Assembly: GCA_035581425.1 (NCBI GenBank) | Contig: DATJVP010000150.1 | Coordinates: 1 to 61,362, forward strand | Direction: 5' to 3' | Origin: DASZHJ01 sp035581425 | Lineage (GTDB): Bacteria; Pseudomonadota; Alphaproteobacteria; ATCC43930; CGMCC-115725 | Length of the DNA stretch: 61,362 nucleotides | Part shown: in pieces, positions 42,400 through 53,400 of the stretch | Layout: each line of letters opens with the position of its first letter | Numbering within the stretch: the stretch's first letter is position 1 | Translations under genes and position numbers: made by a program | Notes under the pieces: model-generated | Told to the model about the DNA's origin: nothing | Database searches by the model: none | What the model saw: only the letters and a program-made list of their open reading frames with translations

Positions 42400-43110
42400 A
42401 TGACCCCTCCCTGCAAGATCTGCGAGTCGCGCACCGAGGCGGCGTTTGCGCTGCCGGTCTCGAAGAAGACGGGACATCCCATTCCCGATCTGCCCGACGA
42501 CTGCATCTATTACCAGTGCACACGCTGCAAGTTCTGCTTCTCGACGCACCTCGATGCCGCCGACCTGACGCAGTTGTACGACGATACCTACTGGAAGGAT
42601 CAGGATCCGGATTGGGGCGGTCGGGTCACACAAACACTGCGGCTCGTCATGCTCGCAAACGATCTCGTACAGCGCCGGCCTGACGAGATCGAAGTGCTCG
42701 ATTTCGGCTGCGGCATGGGCACCTTCGTCGAGGCATGCCGACGCGATCTGAATCTGAAGGCCTGGGGAACCGATATCATTCTTCCTCGTTTCGGCAAGGA
42801 TTGGTTCCTCCCGAAGGTCGATCGCAGATTCGACATCGTCGTTGCCTGCGAGGTCATGGAACACGTCGCAACGCCCGTGGATACGTTCCGGCGGATGCGC
42901 GAGATGCTCAAGCCGGGTGGCGCGCTGGCATTCCAGACCGCGCAATACGACCCTCCGAGCACCGGACGCGACTGGTGGTACATCGGCCCGGACAACGGTC
43001 ACATCAGCCTCTACTCGCGACAGGCGCTCGATCATCTCTTTGAGGCGCTGCGCGGCAGCAAGCGTCAGAGCTGGGGCGGATATCCGGGCGTTCAGGCCTG
43101 GAGGTTTTGA
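42400..43110 (+). CDS. SAM-dependent methyltransferase with N-terminal zinc-finger-like motif
   Basis: 236 residues. The N-terminus has C-K-I-C and C-T-R-C-K-F-C, a probable zinc site as in sugar C-methyltransferases. The class I fold follows with VLDFGCGMGTFVEACRRD near residue 98 and FDIVVACEVMEHV near residue 145. It is placed 23 bp after kpsT and probably methylates the capsule repeat or its terminus. The substrate is inferred from context only. Confidence 0.85.
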   Translation: MTPPCKICESRTEAAFALPVSKKTGHPIPDLPDDCIYYQCTRCKFCFSTHLDAADLTQLYDDTYWKDQDPDWGGRVTQTLRLVMLANDLVQRRPDEIEVLDFGCGMGTFVEACRRDLNLKAWGTDIILPRFGKDWFLPKVDRRFDIVVACEVMEHVATPVDTFRRMREMLKPGGALAFQTAQYDPPSTGRDWWYIGPDNGHISLYSRQALDHLFEALRGSKRQSWGGYPGVQAWRF

Positions 43111-43117
43111 GACGAGA

Positions 43118-44176
43118 TCACGTCCTCGACGACTGTCGTGTGCCGGTCAATCCGAGCGGCACGCGCAGGCCGTGGCGATCGATGGCTTGCGGTCGGAGCG
43201 TGGGTAGCAGCGTGACCGCTCCAAGCGCGAGCCGGCCCTCGAAGGACGATCGCTCCACGAAAAAGCGTATTTCCAGGAGATGCGGATTGTCCTCTTCCAG
43301 CGTGAAGGGAAGAGCCGTCTCGAAAACCCCGCCGAATTTAGGCGAGAATGTCACGTGCCCGAGCCGATGACCGGCGGCAGCGTCGACCACGAACTGCGTA
43401 CCGGCGGCCTCATCCGTGCAACCCAACTCTATCCGCGCAGTCCAAGTGCCCGGCGGAATTCTTATATAGGGGCCGTAGATGAGGCAGCGACCGCGGCCGG
43501 TGATATCGATGCTTGCCGGCGGGCTCTCGCTCGGCGTGTCGCCGCTGAAGAAGAGCCGCCGGTCCCATGCGATCCGATCCAGATTTCCCGTTGCGAAACA
43601 CTGGGAATAAGCACCGATCGCGCCATCGGCGAGAATGCGGTCGGGCTCGTCGAGGCTTGCCCACCAACTCTCGCACTCGTCGATCCTTTGCCCAGTCTCG
43701 AACGGCGCAGGCTCGACCGATAGAGGTTGCGGCAATCCGAGGTCGTAGTGCTTGCACATCGCTGCCGCGACCTCGCGAGGCGCGTCGCGTGCCTTCTCGG
43801 GCCGCAGAACCAACAGATCCGGATAGTCGAGATACCGGACGAGCGACGCGCAGCTATTGGCAATCGCTCGGACGGCGCCCAAGAGAGGGAATCCGTGCTT
43901 GTGCACGAGATCGGCGAGCGCGTGCCGAGGATCGTCCAGCGCGAGGACGATCCGGCTGCGATGATCCAATTGCGCCAGTCGCAGATCCTGGCCGGGGGTT
44001 CTGGAGATCCCGATGAAATGCGGTGAAGCCGTCCTGATCTGTGCGAGTCCCAGCTCTGCAAGGCTGTCCACGCTCACGGGCGTCACGCCTGCGTGAGCCT
44101 CCGAGGCTATGCGATGAGCGAGAGCATCGCACCAGTCGCTGAAGGCTCCCGGTATGCCCAGGGAAAAGAGGATCAT
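43118..44176 (-). CDS. Unrecognised capsule-locus protein
   Basis: 352 residues, start ATG 44176 overlapping the stop of the export lipoprotein gene. No family was recognised. The N-terminal half (MILFSLGIPGAFSDWCDALA; SRIVLALDDPRHALADLVHK) looks like an alpha/beta domain. The C-terminal 130 residues (IYGPYIRIPPGTWTARIEL, then HLLEIRFFVE) read like a beta-sandwich of the kind appended to glycan enzymes. No signal peptide is obvious. Co-location with the export lipoprotein and a transferase fusion indicates a role in capsule assembly or modification. Confidence 0.7.
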   Translation of the reverse strand: MILFSLGIPGAFSDWCDALAHRIASEAHAGVTPVSVDSLAELGLAQIRTASPHFIGISRTPGQDLRLAQLDHRSRIVLALDDPRHALADLVHKHGFPLLGAVRAIANSCASLVRYLDYPDLLVLRPEKARDAPREVAAAMCKHYDLGLPQPLSVEPAPFETGQRIDECESWWASLDEPDRILADGAIGAYSQCFATGNLDRIAWDRRLFFSGDTPSESPPASIDITGRGRCLIYGPYIRIPPGTWTARIELGCTDEAAGTQFVVDAAAGHRLGHVTFSPKFGGVFETALPFTLEEDNPHLLEIRFFVERSSFEGRLALGAVTLLPTLRPQAIDRHGLRVPLGLTGTRQSSRT

Positions 44177-45294
44177 TGCACGAAATTCCTGTAGGTCGCG
44201 GCGGGCCCGAAGATCTGGCCGATGAGGCTGAGGAATTTCTGCAGTTGGTCGGTGCCGGAATTGGCGATGTAGATGAGATCGTGATCCTTCATCTCCAGCT
44301 TTTGCATCGCGAAGTAGGTGTAGGGCTCGTTCAAATCCACGTGGAAGATCACGGGGGCCACGCCTCGCGGCATTCCCAACCGTTCCGAAATCTCGGGCGG
44401 CACATAGCGAAAGAGATAGATACCGGCGGGATCGGCTTGGAAGTTGCTGGGCCCGCCCGCACGCGCCACACCCTGATCCAACGAGATCGAGGATGCCGTA
44501 AAAGGAATCTCGCTCACCTTGCCGCCCGCGCCGAAGACTGTGAAGGTGCGCGGCTGAAAATCGACGCGGATCCGATCGCCCCCGATCAGCCGGACGTTCT
44601 CCTCGGTGTGATCGGAAATGAGATCCATGCGCTCGCTCGTCGCGCGGCCGCCGCGAATGAGCGTGATCACGAGATCGCCGGACGGATGCGGTGATCCCCC
44701 GGCGATCGCGATCATGTCCAGGAGCCTCTCATGCGCGAGGCTGAGAGGAAAACGTCCGGGGCTCTTGACCTCGCCATAGATGATCACGGTGTCCGCGACC
44801 TTGGTGGCGACGTTGACGATGACTTGCGGCTGTATCGATTTCTCATGGAGGCGCCCTTCGATCCTCGCCTGTGCCTGCGCCGCTGTCAGGCCGGCGACGT
44901 GGACTTTCCCCACGTATGGGACGGTAACGTTTCCCGCGCCATCCACCATCAGGGCGGGCAAGGTCTCATGGGAGACGCCGGAGTCCGCGGCGCCGCCCTG
45001 GGGTGTGCTCCGGTCGCCTCCGAAGAGACCCGGCCCCGCCGAATATATAGAAAGCGAAAGCACGTCCCCGACGCCGATCGTGTCCGCGGGCGTGCCAGCG
45101 TTGTTGGCTTGCAACGTACCCATCGCTGGGATCGGCTCGTAATGCAACGCATCGATCACTTGCGGCGTCACGTCGACGATCGAAAATCCGATGGGATTGT
45201 TGGATTTTGCGTTGTCGACGAAATCTCGGACCGAGGGACCCGAGCTCGGGAGGTTCGAGCAGCCCGCGGTCAACGCAACGATGGCGATCGCCAT
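44173..45294 (-). CDS. Outer-membrane capsule export lipoprotein (CtrA/BexD/Wza-like OPX protein)
   Basis: 373 residues from ATG 45294; a TTG at 45315 would give a better-charged signal peptide (LLRTVVVMAIAIVALTAGC). The lipobox L-T-A-G-C is followed by the poly-export domain (TIGVGDVLSLSIYSAGPG ... VTVPYVGKVHVAGLTAAQAQ) and SLBB-type repeats (TVIIYGEVKSPGRFPLS, RTFTVFGAGGKVSEIPF). The length fits the BexD/CtrA group. It forms the outer-membrane channel paired with KpsE and KpsMT. It lies between the fusion gene (upstream) and the unrecognised protein gene (4-bp overlap). Confidence 0.92.
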   Translation of the reverse strand: MAIAIVALTAGCSNLPSSGPSVRDFVDNAKSNNPIGFSIVDVTPQVIDALHYEPIPAMGTLQANNAGTPADTIGVGDVLSLSIYSAGPGLFGGDRSTPQGGAADSGVSHETLPALMVDGAGNVTVPYVGKVHVAGLTAAQAQARIEGRLHEKSIQPQVIVNVATKVADTVIIYGEVKSPGRFPLSLAHERLLDMIAIAGGSPHPSGDLVITLIRGGRATSERMDLISDHTEENVRLIGGDRIRVDFQPRTFTVFGAGGKVSEIPFTASSISLDQGVARAGGPSNFQADPAGIYLFRYVPPEISERLGMPRGVAPVIFHVDLNEPYTYFAMQKLEMKDHDLIYIANSGTDQLQKFLSLIGQIFGPAATYRNFVQ

Positions 45295-45319
45295 GACGAC
45301 GACGGTCCTCAGCAAGCCG

Positions 45320-47323
45320 CTAAGCCGTCGGTCGCTCGGAAGGCCGACCGGCCGGGCCGACGCCGAGCCGCTCGATTTGCGCGTCGATCGCTGCGAAATG
45401 ATCCGCCCAGCGCGGCGGACTCCAGCCTTTGAGTCGCTCGATTTGGGCGACGCGGCGCGGAGAGTCCGGATCGATATACTCCATGATCGCATGACGCCAG
45501 CCCGGGCCGTCCAAGGGATCGAGATATTCCGGGATCTCGCCGCCGACTTCGCGAAGTGCCGGGAGATCGCTGCAGATCGCAGGCACCCCATGCGCCAGAG
45601 CCTCCGCAAGAGGCAATCCATATCCCTCCGCAAACGACGCCAGCAGCAGCGCTCGCGCGCCCGACAAGATCTCCCTCAGTCTTTCGTCGGCCACCTCGCC
45701 GCGCTCCTCGACCACGCCTTTCAACAACCGCGACCGATCCAGGAGATCGACGACGTTCTCGTTCTCCCAGCCGCGGCTTCCAATCACGATCAATCGCGGT
45801 GTCCGATGTCCGAGCTCCAGACGCAATTGCCGCCATACGCTCAAGAGGAAGAAGTGATTCTTCTTTGGCTCGATGGTGCCGATGACGACGAAATATGCCT
45901 CCTTCGGCTTAAAGTGTCGGCGGCTCTCCGCCGGATCGAAGCTGATTCCGAGCGGCGCAACGATGATGCGCGGTGCGCGCTGTCCAGCCCGGTGTGTCGC
46001 TTCGAATGCAGCACCTGAATCCGCGGAATTGACGAGAACGACGTCAGCGAGCGCTCGAGCTGCAGCCAATCGATTGTCCGTCCGCTCGCCCCAACCGGGA
46101 GTGTCGAACTCCGGGTATAGGGAAGGAATAATGTCATGAATGAAAAACATAAGACGCAGGCCAGTGTGTTTTTTGAGGCGACGCATGGCCTTGGGCTTAT
46201 GAAGATGAGCCTGCGAGACGATGATAAACACGGCAGGGCGCGGGAGCGCTCGCAACACGCGGCGCAATGCGTTGACCCGCAATGGCAATGTCGCGTGGAT
46301 GCGCACCATGCGCAATCGCAGCCGCCACGCTTCGAAGCGCGATCGCTTTCCGCTTCGCCATAGTCTCCCGATGTCCCGAACGAGCGATGTCATCGTCCTG
46401 GTATTCACCAGAGCAAAGCGCCGCGAGCACGACATCGCCGTGAAGACGAGATCATAAGCCTCGCACTCGATGAAATGCTGCGCGTAGGCGAGCTCGACCC
46501 GCAATATCCCTGTCGGCGTCGTGCGACCCGCCTCCAAGAGGATGCGCGAGATGTCGAGCACCACGGTCGTCCGCACCGGGCCCCGTGCTTCATCCTGCGC
46601 GCGCGCGAAGTATCGCGGAGCGCGTCCGACCACCGGGCGCTTGGGCGGATCCTCCCAAGCGAGGCGTCGCACATCCGATACCGCCGTCGTCACGAAGATC
46701 AAAATATTTCCCGCGATCCACAGACAGGCCAGCATATCCGCGTATGACGCTGTCGTGCCGAGAAATGGAAATGGCACCGGAGGAACGAAGAACAGTGTTG
46801 CGTTCACGGCGGCGAAGATGCAGCGGATCTCCGTCAACCCAATTCCCCAATAGGAGATTTGAAAGGTGCCGTCGACCCGCGCCCGAATCAATCCGAGCAT
46901 CGAGACCATGAAGAGCGCCGCAAGGCCCGCGTAGATCAATTCGGGCCGGAAGTAGCCGGAAAGGCTCATGCCTGCCGCAATGAGAGCCTGTTCGAGAGTA
47001 TCGACGCCCTGATCGAGATAAAAGCCGTAGCGCTCTCGCTCGATTCCCCGAAAGCGTGCGAGGCCGCCGTCAAGTGAATCGCCGAACCAGTTGATGGCGA
47101 GGCCGAAAGACGCGAGCCAGAGCGCGACCGGATATTTCCCCGCCAGGACGTAGCCGAAGAAAGCGACGAGCGCGCCGAGGGCTCCAACAATCGTGAGATG
47201 ATCGGGCACCGCGGACGATGGCAGTCGCGGTATCAGCCAATTCACCGCGGACAGTTCGAGCGGCCTCAGTATTCCACCGACATCGCGACTGAGGGGGTGG
47301 TTGCCGGTTTCGCTCAGCGCCAT
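45320..47323 (-). CDS. CDP-alcohol phosphatidyltransferase-glycosyltransferase (GT4) fusion
   Basis: 667 residues from ATG 47323 (MALSETGNHPLSRDVGG). Residues 1-230 are a membrane CDP-alcohol phosphatidyltransferase with the complete catalytic signature GDSLDGGLARF ... YGFYLDQGVD (D-x2-D-G-x2-A-R ... G-x3-D-x3-D). Residues about 260-650 are a GT4 glycosyltransferase: TPTGILRVELAYAQ, FFIHDIIPSLYP, YFVVIGTIEPKKNH and SFAEGYGLPLAEALAHGVP. The combination could attach an alcohol phosphate to a lipid and then glycosylate it, as in building a phospholipid anchor for the capsule (inference). It is transcribed divergently from rkpA and heads the unit with the export lipoprotein. Confidence 0.88.
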   Translation of the reverse strand: MALSETGNHPLSRDVGGILRPLELSAVNWLIPRLPSSAVPDHLTIVGALGALVAFFGYVLAGKYPVALWLASFGLAINWFGDSLDGGLARFRGIERERYGFYLDQGVDTLEQALIAAGMSLSGYFRPELIYAGLAALFMVSMLGLIRARVDGTFQISYWGIGLTEIRCIFAAVNATLFFVPPVPFPFLGTTASYADMLACLWIAGNILIFVTTAVSDVRRLAWEDPPKRPVVGRAPRYFARAQDEARGPVRTTVVLDISRILLEAGRTTPTGILRVELAYAQHFIECEAYDLVFTAMSCSRRFALVNTRTMTSLVRDIGRLWRSGKRSRFEAWRLRLRMVRIHATLPLRVNALRRVLRALPRPAVFIIVSQAHLHKPKAMRRLKKHTGLRLMFFIHDIIPSLYPEFDTPGWGERTDNRLAAARALADVVLVNSADSGAAFEATHRAGQRAPRIIVAPLGISFDPAESRRHFKPKEAYFVVIGTIEPKKNHFFLLSVWRQLRLELGHRTPRLIVIGSRGWENENVVDLLDRSRLLKGVVEERGEVADERLREILSGARALLLASFAEGYGLPLAEALAHGVPAICSDLPALREVGGEIPEYLDPLDGPGWRHAIMEYIDPDSPRRVAQIERLKGWSPPRWADHFAAIDAQIERLGVGPAGRPSERPTA

Positions 47324-47418
47324 CGTCGGAGACCTCGAGGCGAAATGCGTTCCAAGAGCCTCAACCGTTCGTCTCTCAGCAGCGCAAATCTCCCACGCGA
47401 GCCCGCGCATGGTCCTAT

Positions 47419-50400
47419 GTGCTTTTTGGAACAAGCACACCCGACGAGATAGACCAATTCGGAATTGCCTATAGTTCCAGTGCGAACAGAGAACTCGGGA
47501 TTGCGAATTCGGGGGCGCATTTGAATCGCACGCGGGCGCGTATTCGGACCGAACAAATAGTCGTGAGTGGGTGGTCTTGCAGGCTGCCGGGAGCAAATTC
47601 GGTAGCAGCATTGTGGTCGCTGTTGATCGACGGACGTTGCGCGATCTCGCGCGTTCCGGACGATCGATTCCCACGTCGACGTTTCGAGCATCCTCGCCGC
47701 CAGCAGCGCGGCAAAAGCTATACCTGGGCCGCGGGAATCCTCGACGACGTCTGGGGATTCGATCCGGCCGTTTTCGGCATCTCGCCGCGAGAGGCAGAGC
47801 AGATGGACCCGCAACAGCGGATCCTGCTGGAGTTGACGTGGGAGGCGCTCGAGGATGCCGGAATTCCTCCGGCTACGATTTCAGGCTCGGACATCGGGGT
47901 ATTCGTCGGCGGCTCGAGCGCGGAGTACATGGCCGCTTCCTACGGGGATCCCGCGGTCGCCGGCTCGCATTTCGCGACCGGAAATGCGCTCTCCGGACTC
48001 TCGAACCGCATATCCTACGTTTTCGATTTGCACGGCCCCAGCGTCACCATCGACACAGCATGCTCTTCGTCGCTGGTGGCGCTTCATCTCGCTATGGAGG
48101 CGCTTCGGTCCGGAAGGATCAGCACGGCGATCGTCGCGGGGATCAATGTCATCGCGAGCCACGCATCCTTCGTGTCGTTCTGCCAGGCGGGGATGCTGTC
48201 GCCGACCGGCTTTTGCCGCGCCTTCGATGCGAAGGCCGATGGCTTCGTGCGCGCAGAAGGCGGCGTCGTCTTCGTGTTGCGCACCTCCGCTTTGGCGGCG
48301 TCGGAGCGGAATCCGATCCGCGGGGTGCTCCTGGGGTCGGAAGTAAACTCCGACGGCCGCACGAACGGCATTTCTCTGCCGTCCCTGGCCTCGCAGCAAG
48401 AGTTGCTCAGAAGTGTCTACGCTCGCGGCGAGTTCGATCCGAATAGGCTGGCCTTTGTCGAAGCGCACGGCACCGGAACGCCCGTGGGCGATCCGATCGA
48501 GGCGCGTGCTCTCGGCAATGGCCTCGGAAAACTACGGCGATATCCCCTGCCCATCGGCTCGCTAAAAACGAACATCGGGCATCTCGAGCCCGCATCCGGT
48601 ATCGCCGGCGTGCTAAAGGCAATCTTGGCGCTGAACCACGGCATCTTGCCGCCGTCGCTGCATTTCGACGAGCCCAATCCCAGCATCGATTTCTCCGAGC
48701 TCAATATCTCCGTCTGCGGCCAGCCGATGGTACTGGCGCGTACCGCCTCACGCTTCGCCGGCATCAACTCGTTCGGCTTCGGCGGAACGAACGCGCATGT
48801 GATCGCCGGTCCCGGCGAGCCGACCGCGCCTCCCGCGAATGACGGAGGAAGGCGAAAAAATCTGCTGATCCTGTCGGCCGAGTCCAAAGCCGCGCTCGCA
48901 GCGCTCGCAAAGGCCTATGCCGTCGAGATCGAAAAGCAAACCGCGGCGGAGGTCGCCGTGACGACGCGCGCGGCGGCGCACAGACGTCACCGCTTCTCAC
49001 GGCGGCTCGTGTGCGTTGCCTCGGGGCGGCGCGAGCTCCTGAATGCTCTGGAGCATCACGCTCTGGAGCAAGAGAGCGACGCGATGATCTCTGGGACGGC
49101 TCTCGGCGACGATCTCCCCTGCGCCTTCGTCTACGCCGGAAACGGGAGTCAATGGGCGGGCATGGGGATCGCTGCCTACGATGCCAGCGCTTCCTTTCGC
49201 TCGCGGTTCGACGAGGCGGACGAGCATTTCAAAGAGATCGCGGGATGGAGCCTTCGCAAGGCGATGATAGATCCCGCCCTGGGCGATCGCCTAGACATCA
49301 CCAGCATCGCCCAACCCCTGATATTCGCGATCCAGATCGCCGCGACCGCCAGCTTGGAGCGGCTCGGATTGAAACCCGCGGCGGTCCTCGGGCATAGCGT
49401 CGGAGAAGTAGCCGCAGCCTGTGCCGCGGGGATCCTCGATCTCGCCGCCGCGACGAAGGTGATCTACCTCCGCAGCAAGCATCAGGAGATCGTGCGCGGA
49501 AAGGGCCGGATGGCAGCCGTCGCCGCCGGGCCGGAGACGGTGCGCGACCTGATCGCGGGGATCGAGGCGCTTGAGATTGCCGCTTTTAACAGCCCGCTGG
49601 CGACCACGATTGCCGGACCGGCTCCCTCGGTTGCAGCGCTCAAGGCGGTTTGCACGCAGCGCGGAATTGCCTTCCTCGATCTCGGCTTGGAGTACCCGTT
49701 TCACACGGCTGCCCTGGAATCGATCCTCGCGCCGCTTGTCGCGGATCTCGCGGGATTGGAGCCCATGCCGTCCGCAGTGTCATTCATATCCACGGTCACG
49801 GGGGACGTCTTAGCGCCCTCGCTCGTGGGCGCCGAGCATTGGGCTCGGAATGTGCGCGACCCTGTCCAGTTCGCGCGCGCGCTTCGATGCGCCGCGGAAT
49901 TGGGAGCCCGGATTTTCGTGGAGATCGGCCCGCGGCAAGTGTTTCGCAGGCATATTGCAGACAGCCTGAGCGATGTCGCCGGCGGGACGGCGCTATTGGG
50001 CGTCCTCGACCGCAGCGAGCAGAGAGGCGACCCGTTCGATCGGGCCGTCGCCAAGGCAGTCGTCAACGGCGCGAGAGTCGATGCAGCAGCCGCATTTGGG
50101 ACGGATCCCGGCGGAACTGTTCGGCTTCCCTCCTACCCGTGGCAGCGCCAGCCTTACCGCTACGCGCCCACCGTGGAGGCCACGGGAACCCTTGAGTTCG
50201 CCGCCTCTCCTTTGGCGGGTCACCGCAATTCACGCGATGCTCTCGAATGGTTCATCCATGTCGACACGGAGACCATTCCGGAGTTCGGGGATCACCGCGT
50301 CGGCGATCGGACGATCCTCCCGGGAACGGCATTTCTGGAGATCGCCCTCGCCGTAGCGCGGCAATGGCTTGATGTTGCTGAGATCGCCATCACGGATTTT

Positions 50401-53400
50401 GAGATCCTGAAGCCGCTCGATCTCGGCAGCGGACAAACACAGGAGGTGATGTCTCGGGTATCTCCGAGCACCGGCACCATCGAGATCTTCAGCCGGCCGC
50501 GCCTCGGTCAAGCGGCGTGGCTGTTGAATTGCCGGGGCCGCATGATGCGGCGGAAACTCAGAGACGGCGAGGCCTTCCCTCGGCCCGGCGGCGGATCGGA
50601 GATCATCGGCGACAGCGCGCTCTATGCGATAGCGGAAGCAAGCGGCCTCAACTATGGCCCCGCCTTTCGCTTGGTGCAGACTGTTTCGACCGGCGACACG
50701 CGCTCGATCCGAGTGACGCTCGCCGCGGAAGCCGCGCCGAGCAAGTTTCTTCTCGATCCGATGCGGCTCGATTGCTGCATGCAAGGCGTGATCGGACTCT
50801 TCCCGCTATTGCGGTCCGCCGCACGCGGTGTCGCCTATGTCCCGGTTCGCGTCGATGAGGTGCGCCTGCTCGCCGCCTGCGCCGTCCCGCGAGAGGCGAT
50901 CATCGCCGTCAGCGATTTCAACGAACGGGCCATTATTGCGGATTGCACCGTATTCGACGCCGAGGGGAACGCGATCGCGCTCCTCCGTGGCGTGCGCTCT
51001 CAAGCCGTTCCCGTGCGACACGTCGAACGGCTCGACACTGTCGCCATGTGCGAGGTGCTGAAGCCCGTCAATGGACCGGCTTTTCACCGGGCGACGGCCA
51101 CCCGCAGGAGCGATGACATCATCGATGCGGCCAAGGAGCTGGGATTGATTGCCGCGACATCGGACGCCGACATCGCCGCGCTCCTCTTCGACGGATGGGC
51201 CACCGCGGCCGCCTATGAGGCAGCCGGGAGATTGGCCGATCATGGCGTCATCCGGCCTGACCAGGCGATTGCGCGCGGTGCCATGCATGAAGACCATCGC
51301 GCGTGGCTAATCGGCCTTCTCAGAAATCTCGAGACGGCGGGACTCGCCAAGGAAGGCGAGACCGGCTGGTCGCTGATCGCGGATCGCTCGCTTCCGACCG
51401 GCGCCGACGCCATCAAGATGCTCGTGAGAGAGCAAGCCTCGCGAGCGGCCGAGATACTATTGGCGTCGAGCGTGACAGGGATGATCGGAGCGATCGGGTC
51501 GTGCGATGCCACCCCGCCGCCGCGCCTCGATTTGCCGCCTTCGGCGATTAATTTCTTCGAGGCGACAAATTCGCCGGCGGTCGAAGCGAGCCATGCCCTC
51601 TTGCAAATCATCGCACGCGAAATCGATCGGCGCCCTCCCAATGCGGCCCTTCGCATCCTCCAAATCGGAAGTGGTCCGCTGGTGCGGGAGCTGCAGCTTC
51701 TTGGAACAGCGCGACGTCCTGCGATCGAAGTTTATGAGCCGGACGCAAAGCGTCTGGAGCGCCTCAAGACTTCCTTGGCAAGGAGCAGCCATGCCTTCCT
51801 TGGCAGCTCGGACAAGGATCTCGCGGTCAATGGATACGACATCGTCGTCTCCCTCGATGCTCTCCACCGCCTTCCCGCGGAAATGCCTTTGGATCGTGTG
51901 CAGCGTCTGCTCGCTCCCGGCGGTGTGCTCATTGCGCTAGAGGCGGAGCCGACTCTCTTTCGCGACCTGATTTTCGGCCTGGACAGGGATTGGTTCGGCG
52001 GCGGTCACCAGGATTTCCCAGTGGGCCCGCTCCGAATGGCCGAGGAATGGCAATCGGCGCTCGAGAGCGCAAATTTTTGCTCCGTACGCAGCGCCCCGTT
52101 GCGCTGCGGTCCCTCACGCGTCGCGCTCTTGGCCTGCGAGGCGGGAGCGAGAGTAGCGTCGTCACGCCGCGGCGCGGGTGACGCCGCGCCGCTCGGCCCG
52201 GAGACGACAGTGGTCGTCAGCGGCGCGAATTCACGACACGAGGAGATCGGGCGTCGCCTAACGGGCGCGCTCTTCTCCGGCAGAAGCCGGACGAGTGCAG
52301 CCTCCGGTTCCGGGAAAACCTCGGCGAGCGGAGGGATCGTAATCCAGCTTATTGCCCCCGAGGGCGGCAATCCCGTCGACGAAATCTGCAATCGATGCCT
52401 GGACATGAAGCGTTGCGCCGAGAGCATTGAGCCCGGCAGCCGCCTCTTCCTTGTGTTTTCCGGGGCGCATGCGAGCGGCCCCACAGCAGTCAACCCGATC
52501 TCGAGGGCTCTCTGGTCGTTCTCGCGCACGCTCGCCAATGAATTCTCTCACCTCAATGTCAGCCGGATCGACCTCGCCGACGATCTCGGCTGCGAGGACG
52601 CCGCGAAAAGCATCCGCGCGATCATCGCGTCGGAGAGATCGGAGACTGAGCTTTGCTGCGACGGCACGGGTGTGACGGCGATACGTGTGGCCGCGCTCGA
52701 TCAAGCTCTCGGCCCGCGCCCGGCCTTCGACGTCGAGGCCGCGACGCTCGAGCGCTCCTCCCATTCCCCTCAACGGCTGAATTGGGTCTCGACGACGCGC
52801 AGAGCGCCCTCCGCCGGCGAAGTGGAAATCGAGGTGGCGGCTGTCGGCGTCAACTTTCGCGATCTCATGTCGGTACTCTCGCTTTTACCCGACGAGTTCC
52901 TGGAGCAGGGCTTCGCCGGCCCATCGCTCGGGCTCGAGTGCAGCGGTCGAATCGTTCGCGTTGGCTCGCGCGGTCTCGGCTTCAGGGTTGGCGACCGCGT
53001 CGTCGCGCTTGCGTCGTCAGCCTACGCCTCGCACGTTACCGTAGGAGCGCAGCAAGTCTCGAAGATACCGCCGAAGATCTCGTCGGACGCGGCGGCCACG
53101 CTCCCCGTCGCATTTCTCACCGCCTACTATTCCTTGGTCACCGTCGCCAAATTGAAGCGCGGCGAGTGGGTATTGATCCACGGCGGCGCCGGCGGCGTGG
53201 GGTTCGCCGCAATCCAAATCGCCCGGAAGCGGCACGCGAAAATAATCGCCAGCGCAGGCTCTCTAGCGAAACGCAACCTGCTGCGGCAGCTCGGCGTGCG
53301 GCACGTCCTGGATTCGCGCTCGAATTCATTCGCCGAGCAGGTTCGGCATATCACAGGATCGGGCGTGGACGTCGTGCTCAACAGTCTCTCGGGCGAGGCG

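Noticed and set aside
47419..47520. Possible promoter elements (TATAGT at 47470) before rkpA
   Set aside because: No -35 at proper spacing, and the region may be coding if the GTG start is used.
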